From: Bacillota bacterium
GTDB taxonomy: Bacteria; Bacillota; Bacilli; Alicyclobacillales; SLC66
DNA: 53,996 nt
NCBI GenBank assembly: GCA_021805735.1
Contig: JAJZEE010000010.1
Span: 1-53,996 of the forward strand
Direction: 5' to 3'
The notes beneath the pieces are model-generated. The model saw nothing but the letters and a program-made list of their open reading frames with translations, searched no databases and was not told the DNA's origin. Within the stretch, counting starts at the first letter, position 1. Each line of letters begins with the position of its first letter. The position numbers and the translations under genes are program-made. Shown piece by piece: positions 33,780 through 42,651 of the stretch.

Positions 33780-34260
33780 TCATGGGCGTCTTCCGTTCCC
33801 GTTGAACCCAGGCTGCTGTGATAAACAGGATGCCTCCGATCAACCACCAGGGATCCCACAACAAGAGATGCCAATATCCTGCTGCGGAATACATGGCATC
33901 GGGTGTTTTTAGAATACCAACAGCCATGAGACCCCGTACGGCCAAATTCGCCGCACCGTAGAGGAAAAACAGCACGCCCGCTCCCCATGTGGCGGCGAGC
34001 GGTATCCAGCGCGGCATGATTCTCCCCCACGGTCGGACCAGCGCGAGCGCCAGGAGGCCAACGAAGGCCTTTAAGGCGCCGGTGATCCACACGATTATGA
34101 TGAACCATGGATTTCGGGCCAGTGTGTCCACGCCAACGGTCTGAACACCCCACGTTCCTCCGGACGCCCAATAGAAGCTTGCCGCCGCGCATACAACGGC
34201 CCATGCGCACGCAGCATAAGCTGGAGCGATACGAGCGGTAAATTTCTGCCTCTTGTCCAC
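33772..34260 (-). CDS. DUF3995 membrane protein
   Basis: The 162-residue product has four transmembrane helices (YAACAWAVVCAAASFYWA, GALKAFVGLLALALV, WGAGVLFFLYGAANLAVRG and LLLWDPWWLIGGILF). The central ASGGTWGV and DPWWLIGG segments are DUF3995 hallmarks. It starts with GTG after GGGAGGTCAGTCG. Its function is unknown. Confidence 0.85.
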   Translation of the reverse strand: MDKRQKFTARIAPAYAACAWAVVCAAASFYWASGGTWGVQTVGVDTLARNPWFIIIVWITGALKAFVGLLALALVRPWGRIMPRWIPLAATWGAGVLFFLYGAANLAVRGLMAVGILKTPDAMYSAAGYWHLLLWDPWWLIGGILFITAAWVQRERKTPMNA

Positions 34261-34326
34261 CGACTGACCTCCCGTGTTTGACGGCTGCCATGTTATCCTG
34301 CATTACACTGACATTATACCAGTGAT

Positions 34327-34431
34327 ACAATGATCCCAGACCCCGCCAATCGTACCGTTAGCAGACTGCCCATGTGGAAAACGGTGGCATCGACAGTGAC
34401 TATGGGAACGCCGCTTCGCAAGATCATTCAT
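34327..34431 (+). repeat. diverged duplicate of the polymerase IV promoter and 5' end
   Basis: About 105 bp match 38857-38962, which spans the upstream region and first codons of the polymerase IV gene. Shared elements include ACAATGA, GCAGACTGC, CGGTGGCAT and CGCTTCGCAAGAT.ATTCAT. After the first few codons the similarity stops, so this is a truncated copy with no coding capacity. Confidence 0.75.
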
Positions 34432-34457
34432 GAGGAGGAATTGTCGCACGCCTAGCC

Positions 34458-35894
34458 TCAACCCCGCGCCGACGCTGGTGTATGCGCATGAACCCAGGCC
34501 GTGATCATCGCAATCACCTCCGGGGCAACATGCCGTTGCAGGAGATAGTCCGCGGGAGTGCTCGGTCCCGTCACAGACATAAACAAGTGATCCAGCGACG
34601 GAAACAGGTGAAATATCACTCTCCGATGGCGAGCCAGCGCCGTCTGCCACATGCGGAGATCTGTCGGTGGTACTTGATAATCGCGGCCCCCCTGAAGAAT
34701 GAGCATGGGCGTGTGAAGAGCGGCAGCGGTCAGCGGGGCCGAGTAGTGCTGGTAAAATTGCCAGTAGTTCGCGGGCAGACCGAATGGAAGAGCCGTATTC
34801 GGGGTCTTCGCCGTAAGTGTGGGGCTCAGCGCACGCTGAACTTGGCCGGCCAACTGGCGCAGTTGTTGTTTCTCACCGGGCGTCAGAGGCCCGTGCAGTC
34901 GATCGAGATAACTTTCCTGCGGAACCAGATAGGAGGCAAGGGGCCGCGCAGGCGCAGCCAACAAAATCAATCCCTCCACGGCGCGAACGCGCTTGGCGAC
35001 AAGCGGCGCCACCGCTCCGCCCAGACTGTGGCCGAGGAGAAAAACGCGCCCGGACATTACGCCGGGGTTGTGCGATAACCATACGGCCGCCGCCTCCGCA
35101 TTCTGAACATCAGTGATTGCAGGGGTCACGCGCGCGGCATGCGCCTGACCTTCAAACGCAGACGGATTCACGTAGGTGGGTTTGTTATAGCGGAGCACCT
35201 CGATCCCCGACGAGGCCAGTCCGGCGGCAAGGTCGCGAAACGGTTCTTCGGGACCTTGCAAGACCTGTTCATTCATATTCTCCGGGCCGGATCCCGGGAT
35301 CAATACGACACCCGGAAACGGTCCACGACCGATGGGCACATCCAGTTGCGCCGGCACGCGCAGGTATCCAGAACCAATGTTCACCTGTACTCGACGGAAG
35401 GCCGTCGGGTGATCGTATGACGGCCGCTGCCAAACCGCTGTCGACGACGCCACCACCGACGACGCCACCACGTGCAGTCCTGTGACGCGGCCTGTTGAGG
35501 AAAAGCTCCATGCCAAACCCACGCGACCCTTTCGGAAGTTGACCGTGACCACCGCCACGCGAGAGCCGTTCGACGTGACGAGTTGCACATTTCCGATTCC
35601 CTGAAAGGCTCCTTCCTCGCCGACGAGTTCATTCCACAGGCCGACGAGGGCCGCGACGGAAACGGCAGACCTCATCGTCGCGTCAAAGCGCGCTTCAACG
35701 CTCGCGGTGCGGCCGTCGGCCCAGAGTCGGGTGAGTTGCACCGCCTCGCTTTCCGTGGACGCGCCGGCACGGCTCGAACTCGCCGAGACCGCGGGTGCTC
35801 CAAACCCGGTCAACCCCACCGCCGCGACGGAGACGATGAGCCCCCGCCAGATCCACTCCCGGCCCCTTCGCAAATTAAGATGCCCGTTTGCCAT
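34458..35894 (-). CDS. secreted alpha/beta hydrolase with N-terminal DUF3887-like domain
   Basis: The 478-residue product opens with a signal peptide or membrane anchor (WIWRGLIVSVAAVGLTGFGA). A DUF3887-like region follows (about 50-150), then a hydrolase domain. The nucleophile elbow is GHSLGGAVAPLVA, the oxyanion region VVLIPGSGPENMNEQ, the acid probably ILQGGRDYQVPP, and the His FPSLDHLFM. An extracytoplasmic esterase or peptidase role is likely; the substrate is unknown. Confidence 0.85.
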   Translation of the reverse strand: MANGHLNLRRGREWIWRGLIVSVAAVGLTGFGAPAVSASSSRAGASTESEAVQLTRLWADGRTASVEARFDATMRSAVSVAALVGLWNELVGEEGAFQGIGNVQLVTSNGSRVAVVTVNFRKGRVGLAWSFSSTGRVTGLHVVASSVVASSTAVWQRPSYDHPTAFRRVQVNIGSGYLRVPAQLDVPIGRGPFPGVVLIPGSGPENMNEQVLQGPEEPFRDLAAGLASSGIEVLRYNKPTYVNPSAFEGQAHAARVTPAITDVQNAEAAAVWLSHNPGVMSGRVFLLGHSLGGAVAPLVAKRVRAVEGLILLAAPARPLASYLVPQESYLDRLHGPLTPGEKQQLRQLAGQVQRALSPTLTAKTPNTALPFGLPANYWQFYQHYSAPLTAAALHTPMLILQGGRDYQVPPTDLRMWQTALARHRRVIFHLFPSLDHLFMSVTGPSTPADYLLQRHVAPEVIAMITAWVHAHTPASARG

Positions 35895-35987
35895 TTTTCA
35901 TCCAACATCCACCTCTCCTCATCCATGCACCCATGTCTCCACCAAAATCCATGATTGTCATGAACATAGCCCTCCGGCCATTCCCCA

Positions 35988-37109
35988 TCAAAACAAGTGC
36001 GTTGCCAGGGGTGAAACCACCGCCAGAAGGACCACTCCGATCATCACCCACGAACCCGGATGCGCAAAATTCAGCGTCCATCCCACGCCAAACCGTTTAG
36101 GCACCCAGAACGCCGGATCCTCCGGGTTATAGTAGAACACCCCTCCCTTCCAGAAGCGATCGTCGTCGCGCGCCACGAACCCGGTCGGTTGCTCTGCGGC
36201 CTCAACCCGCACGCGACTACCCAGTTGGCCCGTGCGGGCTGTGATCACAATCACGCCGGCCAGTCCCAACACAGGGAACAGCCCGATCCCCCACGCGGTG
36301 ATCTGCGGCGGGAGCACACGGAGTTCCAGCAACTCCGCCGTCAACAACGACAGTGCCGTCGCGATCCCCATCAGGCCAAGCGCGATCACGATCCGGCTGC
36401 GAAATACTCTCTGCTGCACTGAACTTGTTCGCGGAAACGCGGGGTTGAGAGGCGTGTGCATCCGGTTTGTAAACACCATGCTCAAACCGATGACGAAAAG
36501 CAGACCCAACTGCGTGAAAAATGGGATGAGCGCGACAGCCACAGACTTTCTTGCATACGCGTCCGGTTGCCCATTTGGACCAAAGTGAATCGGCAGAACG
36601 GCGGGAAGATGAGGGTATCGCCACAGCGCCAAGAACAACGTGACGGCGGATATGGCGATCATCGGCAATATCCACAACCACTGGCTTCGGGCGCGCGACC
36701 GGTCTGCTTCCGCACCCTCTGGAATTTCCGCGACCGCCGCTGTGCGCTGTCCCTCATACCACCCCTGTTTCGTCTTGATGGCGAGCAATTGTCGGCGCGT
36801 GGCATAGTAGACCGCATAGCCAACGATGAGCCAAAGCAGCGGCAGAAACGACGAGAGGAGCATCGTGCCGCCCGGCGAGGGGAGGAAACGGGTTGCCAGG
36901 ACCAGCAGCAATCCCATGACAAGGGCAAGCACGACAACCCATTGACGATACCGATGACGCAACCGGACAAGAACGGGATCGCCCGCAAATTCAGGAGGAA
37001 TTCGCACGCCAAACGGCACCGTCGACGGCATCCAGCCCGGCAGCAGATAGAGGATCGCTTCTATGAAAAAAAATACGGCATAAGCGAGGATCCTGTACTG
37101 ATACATCAT
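35988..37109 (-). CDS. DUF1648/DUF5808 membrane protein
   Basis: The 373-residue protein has about eight transmembrane helices. The DUF1648 motif is YPHLPAVLPIHFGPNGQPDA. The C-terminal DUF5808 signature is DDDRFWKGGVFYYNPEDPAF followed by VPKRFGVGWTLNFAHPGSW. Such proteins pair with GntR-YtrA regulators, as here: its ATG overlaps the gntR stop by 4 nt. A role in envelope stress or sporulation is known for related SdpI-like proteins but is not shown here. Confidence 0.88.
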   Translation of the reverse strand: MMYQYRILAYAVFFFIEAILYLLPGWMPSTVPFGVRIPPEFAGDPVLVRLRHRYRQWVVVLALVMGLLLVLATRFLPSPGGTMLLSSFLPLLWLIVGYAVYYATRRQLLAIKTKQGWYEGQRTAAVAEIPEGAEADRSRARSQWLWILPMIAISAVTLFLALWRYPHLPAVLPIHFGPNGQPDAYARKSVAVALIPFFTQLGLLFVIGLSMVFTNRMHTPLNPAFPRTSSVQQRVFRSRIVIALGLMGIATALSLLTAELLELRVLPPQITAWGIGLFPVLGLAGVIVITARTGQLGSRVRVEAAEQPTGFVARDDDRFWKGGVFYYNPEDPAFWVPKRFGVGWTLNFAHPGSWVMIGVVLLAVVSPLATHLF

Positions 37110-37531
37110 TTTTGTTCCCCTCCTTTTGAGCCGTTTTCGACCGACAGTCTCACGCTGTCCAGCAAACGGCCGACTCGGTGTACGATGTCCTGACGGGACA
37201 CGCCGCGCGCCACCAGTTCCGCAAGCAGCGTGCGTTCGCGATTATCCCATTCTTGCAGGAGCGTTTCGTTCATCAAGGGTTCGCTCACGACCGCTGTCTT
37301 CTTGCGACTGAACTGAATGTAGCGCTCTTCACGCAGGAGATTATAGGCTTTGTTCACCGTGTGAAAATTGATCCCGAATTCGGCGGCGAGTTGCCGTGAC
37401 GACGGCAGCACGCTGCCGGGGAACATCTTTCCGCTGGCGATGGCGTCGATCACCTGGTCGTGGATTTGCAGATAAATCGGTTTGTCGTCGGCAAAATCAA
37501 TCGAAATGAACACCGGATCACCACCAGTCAT
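37106..37531 (-). CDS. GntR-family regulator (YtrA subfamily)
   Basis: The 141-residue product has the GntR winged helix IYLQIHDQVIDAIASGKMFP, SVLPSSRQLAAEFGINFHTV and NKAYNLLREERYI. A short C-terminal dimerisation helix follows, as in YtrA. The ATG lies inside a palindrome and has no ribosome site; the predicted transcript leader is only a few nucleotides. It is translationally coupled to the DUF1648 membrane protein. Confidence 0.92.
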   Translation of the reverse strand: MTGGDPVFISIDFADDKPIYLQIHDQVIDAIASGKMFPGSVLPSSRQLAAEFGINFHTVNKAYNLLREERYIQFSRKKTAVVSEPLMNETLLQEWDNRERTLLAELVARGVSRQDIVHRVGRLLDSVRLSVENGSKGGEQK

Positions 37532-37573
37532 GTGTTCTATATCGTATATAACACATGACATTGCAATCGTCAA
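37532..37573 (-). promoter_or_regulatory. gntR promoter with overlapping operator
   Basis: TTGACG (37568-37573) and TATATA (37545-37550) are 17 bp apart on the minus strand. The near-palindrome GTGTT...AACAC (37532-37554) covers the -10 and start point and abuts the ATG. This fits YtrA-type autorepression. Confidence 0.65.
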
Positions 37574-37639
37574 GATCTCACTGCACTTAGCTGTCCATCC
37601 CCGACGCGCTGTCGGTCAACCCCCTCTACGACGCGACCG

Positions 37640-37836
37640 TTAAACAGTTGTTCCTACCCCGCATGCGGCCACCTGCCGACGAAACGCGTTCCAGATCGCT
37701 TCGTCGACACGATAGTACTGATATGTGCCCCGGCGTTCTGTTGCACGAGACCGGCGTCTGCCAACACCCGCAGAAGATGCGAAATGGTCGATTGATCCAG
37801 TGGATGCCGCACAGTCAGGTCCCCGATTTCGTTCAT
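37640..37836 (-). pseudogene. ArsR-family regulator, truncated and frameshifted
   Basis: One frame gives HPLDQSTISHLLRVLADAGL then VQ, an ArsR recognition helix. The continuation RRGTYQYYRVDEAIWNAF lies in another frame after a small indel. The first helices are missing. It directly follows the alpha/beta hydrolase gene and may once have been co-transcribed with it. Confidence 0.65.
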
Positions 37837-37859
37837 CCATCCCTTTGCCAGTGGCCCTC

Positions 37860-38696
37860 TTATGCCTCGCCCCCCGATGGTTTCGCTGCTCCGATTGTCA
37901 CCAGCCAGTCTCCCAGAATGCCGTCAAACTGGCCGGAACGTTCCATGTTGGGTAGATGGGCGGCCTCCTCAATCAGTTCGAAGCGCGCCATCGGCAATCG
38001 GTCTGCCATAAACCGGGCCGCTCCGACAATGTCAGGCACATCTCGCTCCCCTACGATCAGCAAGACAGGGATAGTGATCTCCGCCAGACGGTCCAGTGCC
38101 GACCACTCCTCATCCTGGGACTCTGCCCCGTTCTGCGGCCGAAATGCCTGCGTCAGCAACTGTCGGGCCCGCTCCAGGTACACCTGATCCACCTCGGCGG
38201 CACGGCGTTCCGGGCCCACAAGCCACAACTGCTCCATCAGCGTCATCACCGTCCGCCCGTCGCCACGCTGTCCGGCTGCCTCCGCCTCGGCGAAGAGGCG
38301 TTCGACTTCGGGAGGATTTTCGCCCGCATAGCCCGGCAACCCCGCCCCCACCAGCACCAGCCCTGCTACCTGCTCCGGATGTTCCACCGCCGCCTGAATT
38401 GCCACGGCTCCGCCAAATGAACACCCCATCAGCACGGCCTGAGCGATGTTGAGAGCATCCATTACCCGTAATACGTCATCGGTGTAACTGAATGGTCCCG
38501 GTACATGGGGTGTCTCCCCAAATCCTCGCCAGTCCCAGCGCACCACGCGAAAGCTTCGGGATAGCCACGCCCATTGGGCATCCCACATGTGCCGATCAGC
38601 GACGCCGGCATGCAGCAGCAGCAAGGCCGGACCGTGCCCGTCCTCCTCGACGTGAAGCGTCACGCCGCCCGCGAGTTTTACGCGATGTTCGATCAT
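37860..38696 (-). CDS. alpha/beta-fold hydrolase
   Basis: The 278-residue product is a compact alpha/beta hydrolase: oxyanion region LLLLHAGVADRHMW, nucleophile elbow MGCSFGGAVA, catalytic Asp in IVGERDVPD and His in EEAAHLPNMER. Residues WDWRGFGETP and TDDVLRVMDALN are typical of esterase/haloperoxidase-like members. I start it at the ATG with GGGGG 6-7 nt upstream. The substrate is unknown. Confidence 0.88.
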   Translation of the reverse strand: MIEHRVKLAGGVTLHVEEDGHGPALLLLHAGVADRHMWDAQWAWLSRSFRVVRWDWRGFGETPHVPGPFSYTDDVLRVMDALNIAQAVLMGCSFGGAVAIQAAVEHPEQVAGLVLVGAGLPGYAGENPPEVERLFAEAEAAGQRGDGRTVMTLMEQLWLVGPERRAAEVDQVYLERARQLLTQAFRPQNGAESQDEEWSALDRLAEITIPVLLIVGERDVPDIVGAARFMADRLPMARFELIEEAAHLPNMERSGQFDGILGDWLVTIGAAKPSGGEA

Positions 38697-38926
38697 ATCC
38701 ATCCCCCAAGATTGCCTGCGTATGGTTCCCTGTAAACATTTCGCGTACGATCGGACACAAACCTGCCTCCCCGCGGATTGGGCCCTTACCACACGCGAAC
38801 CGTGTGGCACTGTGATCGATTTCACCAACTAAAGTCATATCGCTGCACACCGTGGTACAATGACTGCAGATCCACGCCAATTGTATCATTGGCAGACTGC
38901 ACGCGTGAAGAGCGGTGGCATTGAGA

Positions 38927-40003
38927 GTGAGTTCTGGAGCGCTGCTTCGCAAGATTATTCATATTGACATGGATGCATTTTACGCCTCCATCGAGCAACG
39001 CGATCATCCGGCCTACCGGGGTCAGCCTGTCATCGTTGGCGGCGCCCCGGATGCGCGCGGAGTCGTTGCGACCTGCTCTTATGAAGCGCGCCGATACGGC
39101 ATTCACTCTACAATGCCCTCGCACACCGCTCACCGCCTTTGTCCCCACGCAATCTTCCTGAAGCCGCGCATGGACGTATACCGACAGGTCTCCAGAGAGA
39201 TTTTAGCCATCTTCAGATCTTACACGGATCTGGTCGAACCGCTCTCGTTGGACGAGGCGTACCTCGATGTCACCCATGACCGCCAGGGAATCGCCTCCGG
39301 TACGCTGATCGCGCGCGCCATTCGGGAAAATATTTATCGGACAACTGAACTCACCGCATCCGCCGGAGTCTCGTACAACAAATTTATTGCCAAGATCGCA
39401 TCTGACTATCATAAGCCAAACGGGCTGACCGTGATCACGCCGGAACAGGCGCAGGCTTTTCTGGATGCCGTGCCCGTGCGAAAGTTCTTTGGCGTCGGCA
39501 AGGTCACAGAACAACGGCTCAATCAGTTAGGCGTTCACACGGGCGAGGATCTGCGCCGCCTGACTGTCGAGGAATTGTCGAGCGTCTTCTCCGATAGAGG
39601 GCGCGTGTTTTACAATCTCGTTCGCGGGATCGATCCCCGCCCTGTCGAACCCGAGCGGATTCGCCGTTCCATCGGGAAAGAGACAACCTTTGCGGTCGAT
39701 ATCGACGACGTGTCGCAAATGGCCCGCATCCTGGAAGACCTTGCGCGCGGCGTCGAGCAAAATCTCAAACATCGCGCACTGCGCGCCCGTGTCGTCGTGC
39801 TGAAGATCAAATTTGAGAATTTTCGGCAGATCACCCGCAGGATGACCACGGCGACTCCCGTGCAGACGGCGGAAGAGATGAATGTGTACCTGCGCAGACT
39901 GCTGGAGCAGGTCGACATGCGGGCAAAGGTGCGGTTGCTCGGAGTGACCGTGCAGAATCTGCAGGACGAAGCCGCGGGCTCGATCCAATTGACGCTATTC
40001 TGA
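38927..40003 (+). CDS. dinB: DNA polymerase IV (Y-family)
   Basis: This translesion polymerase has 358 residues. The catalytic motifs are HIDMDAFYASIEQRDHP (Asp metal ligands) and EPLSLDEAYLDVT. The thumb/HhH segment is VRKFFGVGKVTEQRLNQLG, and the little-finger domain follows. The C-terminal sequence SIQLTLF resembles a beta-clamp-binding peptide (QLxLF). The start is uncertain: GTG at 38927 has GGTGG upstream, GTG at 38915 is the alternative. Its 5' region is partly duplicated at 34327. Confidence 0.95.
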   Translation: MSSGALLRKIIHIDMDAFYASIEQRDHPAYRGQPVIVGGAPDARGVVATCSYEARRYGIHSTMPSHTAHRLCPHAIFLKPRMDVYRQVSREILAIFRSYTDLVEPLSLDEAYLDVTHDRQGIASGTLIARAIRENIYRTTELTASAGVSYNKFIAKIASDYHKPNGLTVITPEQAQAFLDAVPVRKFFGVGKVTEQRLNQLGVHTGEDLRRLTVEELSSVFSDRGRVFYNLVRGIDPRPVEPERIRRSIGKETTFAVDIDDVSQMARILEDLARGVEQNLKHRALRARVVVLKIKFENFRQITRRMTTATPVQTAEEMNVYLRRLLEQVDMRAKVRLLGVTVQNLQDEAAGSIQLTLF

Positions 40004-40244
40004 CTGCGAATCTGATGTGCGGCTCCCTCACGGGAACTGTTCCCGGAAGAATCGGCGCAAGCGCAAATTGGCCGTGTATGCCTATAACAGCCGATAGTTC
40101 CCAGGTCTTACGTTAGGACTCGTCACATATTAGTCGTCGATCCCTTCCGTTTTCAATAGGATTTCAATACAACGCGCCTAGGATGAAGGTGGATTAGAGA
40201 AGGCCAATCTAATCGACATTCTATTTTGAAACGGAGAGATCAAG

Positions 40245-41066
40245 ATGAATTTGACCAAGAAGAGATGGATGGGCGCAATTGCAGTCGCAGTGACTATCGG
40301 TATGGGTTCGACGGCCGCGTTTGCCGCGTCCACTCACCAGACGACCGCCAAGGAACCGACACATCATGCACTGAGTGCAAATGCAAGCGCTACCTGGCGC
40401 GGTCATCATGGCGGCATGGGGAGGATGCACGGCGGCATGATGGGTGGACAACTGGCGGCCGTCGCCAAGACCCTCAACATCAGCGTCTCGACCCTGCAAT
40501 CAGACCTGAAGGCCGGTAAATCCATTGCCTCGATCGCTCAGGCGCAAGGAGTGGCGACAGCCACGCTGATCTCCGATCTGGAGGCATCGGTGCAGACGAA
40601 ACTGGCCAGCAAGGTGACCAGCGGGAAAATCACCAGCGCGCAGGAGCAGAAAATGCTCACCCGAATAGACCAACAGATCACCAATTTCGTCAATGGCACC
40701 ATGCCGAAGTGGAATGGATCTAAAGGTGACATGGGCAAGGGGAGGATGCACGGCGGCATGATGGGTGGACAACTGGCGGCCATCGCCAAGGCCCTCAACA
40801 TCAGCGCCTCGACCCTGCAATCAGACCTGAAGGCTGGCAAATCCATCGCCTCGATCGCTCAGGCGCAAGGAGTGGCGACAGCCACGCTGATCTCCGATCT
40901 GGAGGCGTCGGTGCAGACCAAACTGGCGGGCATGGTGACCAACGGGAAAATCACCAGCGCGCAGGAGCAGAAAATGCTCACCCGAATGGACAAACAGATC
41001 ACCAACTTCGTCAATGGCACCATGCCCAAATGGGGCAACTCGACGAACTCCAATCAACAAGGATAA
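40245..41066 (+). CDS. secreted protein with two DUF2680-like tandem repeats
   Basis: A Sec signal peptide (KKRWMGAIAVAVTIGMG, cleavage near AAFA-A) is followed by two nearly identical 107-residue repeats. Each has a Met/His/Gly-rich head (RMHGGMMGGQ), then LNIS.STLQSDLKAGKSIAS, a helix pair, and KITSAQEQKMLTR. The pattern resembles DUF2680. The Met/His-rich heads could bind copper, but that is inference. GGAGAGATCAAG precedes the ATG. In 40004-40244 no gene or clear promoter was identified. Confidence 0.85.
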   Translation: MNLTKKRWMGAIAVAVTIGMGSTAAFAASTHQTTAKEPTHHALSANASATWRGHHGGMGRMHGGMMGGQLAAVAKTLNISVSTLQSDLKAGKSIASIAQAQGVATATLISDLEASVQTKLASKVTSGKITSAQEQKMLTRIDQQITNFVNGTMPKWNGSKGDMGKGRMHGGMMGGQLAAIAKALNISASTLQSDLKAGKSIASIAQAQGVATATLISDLEASVQTKLAGMVTNGKITSAQEQKMLTRMDKQITNFVNGTMPKWGNSTNSNQQG

Positions 41067-41071
41067 TCTGC

Positions 41072-41107
41072 ATTCGGGAGCGGGCGGCGCCATACCCGCT
41101 CCCGAAT
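41072..41107 (+). terminator. hairpin terminator after the repeat protein
   Basis: ATTCGGGAGCGGG and CCCGCTCCCGAAT form a perfect 13-bp GC-rich stem 5 bp after the stop codon. No long T-run follows, so termination may be partial. Confidence 0.6.
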
Positions 41108-41227
41108 CTCTACCTCGCAGTTGAGCCTGACATCAACGCAATATGCAAGGCATTTGGACTGTCGCCACAAGTGCAAAACGCATAATCTCTCTCCCTGCCA
41201 TCAGACCGACTCCGTAAGGTGGCCCCA

Positions 41228-41523
41228 CTATTTTTGTAGGCTTTTATAGTTTTTTTGCCTTGGCGCTCTTTTCCCTGTCTCCCCTTCTTTAGTCACTGTG
41301 TTTTGTGATCCTTTTTCCTTTTCTGCTTCCATCTCAATCCCGAACATAGCTGAAATATCATCGTTATCAATAACTCTGACGGTTTTCCTGCCTGATTTTT
41401 GAGGTGTTCGCTAAAGGATACGCCACTACCCGTCCACAGAGCAACTGCCTTCTTCCCTCTCCTTTCCGAGAGTACCGACTGGCCTCTCTGGATCCTCAAG
41501 CAAAGACGGCATCGCGTAGCCAT
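41228..41523 (-). pseudogene. possible frameshifted unknown gene
   Basis: Two minus-strand frames join into one coherent lysine-rich product: KKAVALWTGSGVSFSEHLKN, then after a 1-nt shift RVIDNDDISAMFGIEMEAEK, ending KNYKSLQK. No family is recognised and no ribosome site is clear. It may be a relic of a mobile element. Apart from the inverted repeat at 41580, nothing else is seen in 41108-41714. Confidence 0.3.
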
Positions 41524-41579
41524 CGGGTATCCCCGCCGCTCACCTTCGCAGTACCACGATGTGGCTCGTCCGCATCTTT

Positions 41580-41626
41580 GGCATCATGATAGGCCAGCAC
41601 ATGGATGCGTGGCCTATCATGATGCC
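41580..41626. repeat. perfect 16-bp inverted repeat, 15-nt loop
   Basis: GGCATCATGATAGGCC and GGCCTATCATGATGCC are fully complementary. A second small palindrome GGTGCTGAGCACC follows at 41630. There is no T-run. It lies downstream of the aspartic-protease gene on the minus strand. Confidence 0.7.
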
Positions 41627-41714
41627 GCGAGGTGCTGAGCACCCACCCGTTAACGCTAATTGCCTGAACCGGGTCTGCGCCGGCGTATATCAGTTGACGA
41701 GGCCAAACGTCCTC

Positions 41715-42266
41715 TTAGCTTGTGACTGCGATGGCCTTCGTCTTCCAGCCCCGACTCATGGCCCACCTTACGAAGGCGTCCGCACTCGCCTTATCGGTAA
41801 ATTCGACCGTATACACCGTTTGTTTCGGTGGGGTCGATGGGGTCGATGGGGTCGATGGAGCGGGAGTGGGCTGTAAAGCGCTTGAAGCAGCAGCGATGGT
41901 GAGCGTTTGTGCTGCGGGATTCAGCGCCAACTGCAACTGCTCGTCGATGAAAAAGCGCAACCCGAAGAGTTGTGTATTGCCGAGTGATGGGTCAACGATG
42001 CAAGCCACATGAGAGTATGTCTGGCCACCGATTTGCAGATCGACTTCGCTTTGATACGCGGTCGCGCTTCCTGTGACGCCCTGGATCGTCAGTGTGCCAA
42101 GATTCGGCAGTCCGAGCGCAGTCGCCGTATATTCGGACAGCGTCAATTCAAAGGCGCCCGTATCAAGTATGAATGGGCTCGACATGGTACTGCCTTGGTA
42201 ACCCAAGGTGAGATTGAATTGAAAAGCATCCTGTGCAATGGTGCCCTGAATCGTCGTTTCTGTCAT
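41715..42266 (-). CDS. retropepsin-like clan AA aspartic protease
   Basis: The 183-residue protein has a single pepsin-like lobe: FILDTGAFELTLSEYTATAL with the catalytic DTGA, a flap-like QGVTGSATAYQSEVDLQIGG, and LFGLRFFIDEQLQLALNP. Such single-lobe enzymes work as dimers. A PST-rich linker (TPAPSTPSTPSTPP) joins it to a short C-terminal alpha/beta unit (VYTVEFTDKASADAFVRWAM). No signal peptide is evident. Confidence 0.82.
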   Translation of the reverse strand: MTETTIQGTIAQDAFQFNLTLGYQGSTMSSPFILDTGAFELTLSEYTATALGLPNLGTLTIQGVTGSATAYQSEVDLQIGGQTYSHVACIVDPSLGNTQLFGLRFFIDEQLQLALNPAAQTLTIAAASSALQPTPAPSTPSTPSTPPKQTVYTVEFTDKASADAFVRWAMSRGWKTKAIAVTS

Positions 42267-42421
42267 GGGGTACCCTCCTGTGGGGCTTACATGGGTTCAG
42301 ATTCGCGAACGCTGGCGCGATAGGATATCGTACGTTCAAAGGCGGTGGTATTGAACCGACAGAAGCCCCCAGATTGGCGCAACCACGGACAAATCCGCAT
42401 ATGTGGATAGGCTGTCATGTC

Positions 42422-42589
42422 TGAGTTTTGCGAAGCAAAATCTCACTGCCACGCTGCACCATCAGGGAATGAAAAAGGCGCCGCAAGGTTTTTCACGGAC
42501 GCAAGGCCCGCTCAGGGAGGAGTCATATATTGCGCCCGTCGCGAGTTTAGCGACAGCGGTGTCTGAGCAGGGGCGCAATATATGACTCC
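42422..42589 (+). repeat. structured intergenic repeat, copy A
   Basis: It begins with the hairpin TGAGTTTTGCGAAGCAAAATCTCA and a second hairpin near TGAAAAA...TTTTTCA. The 19-bp stem GGAGTCATATATTGCGCCC (42519-42537) pairs with 42571-42589. The 33-nt loop GTCGCGAGTT...GTCTGAGCAG is conserved in copy B. No gene is seen in 42267-42651. Confidence 0.75.
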
Positions 42590-42651
42590 GACCGGCACGG
42601 ACCAACGATTTTCCGGGATAGGCTGTAAGATGTCGATCCGAACTCTCCATA

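Noticed and set aside
40095-40120. GTCTTACGTTAGGAC dyad upstream of the repeat protein as a MerR site
   Set aside because: It resembles the MerR spacer dyad, but no -35/-10 with a 19-bp spacer surrounds it.
40245-41066. The 321-bp tandem repeat as a possible CRISPR-like array
   Set aside because: It is an in-frame coding duplication within one secreted protein, with no short direct repeats or spacers.
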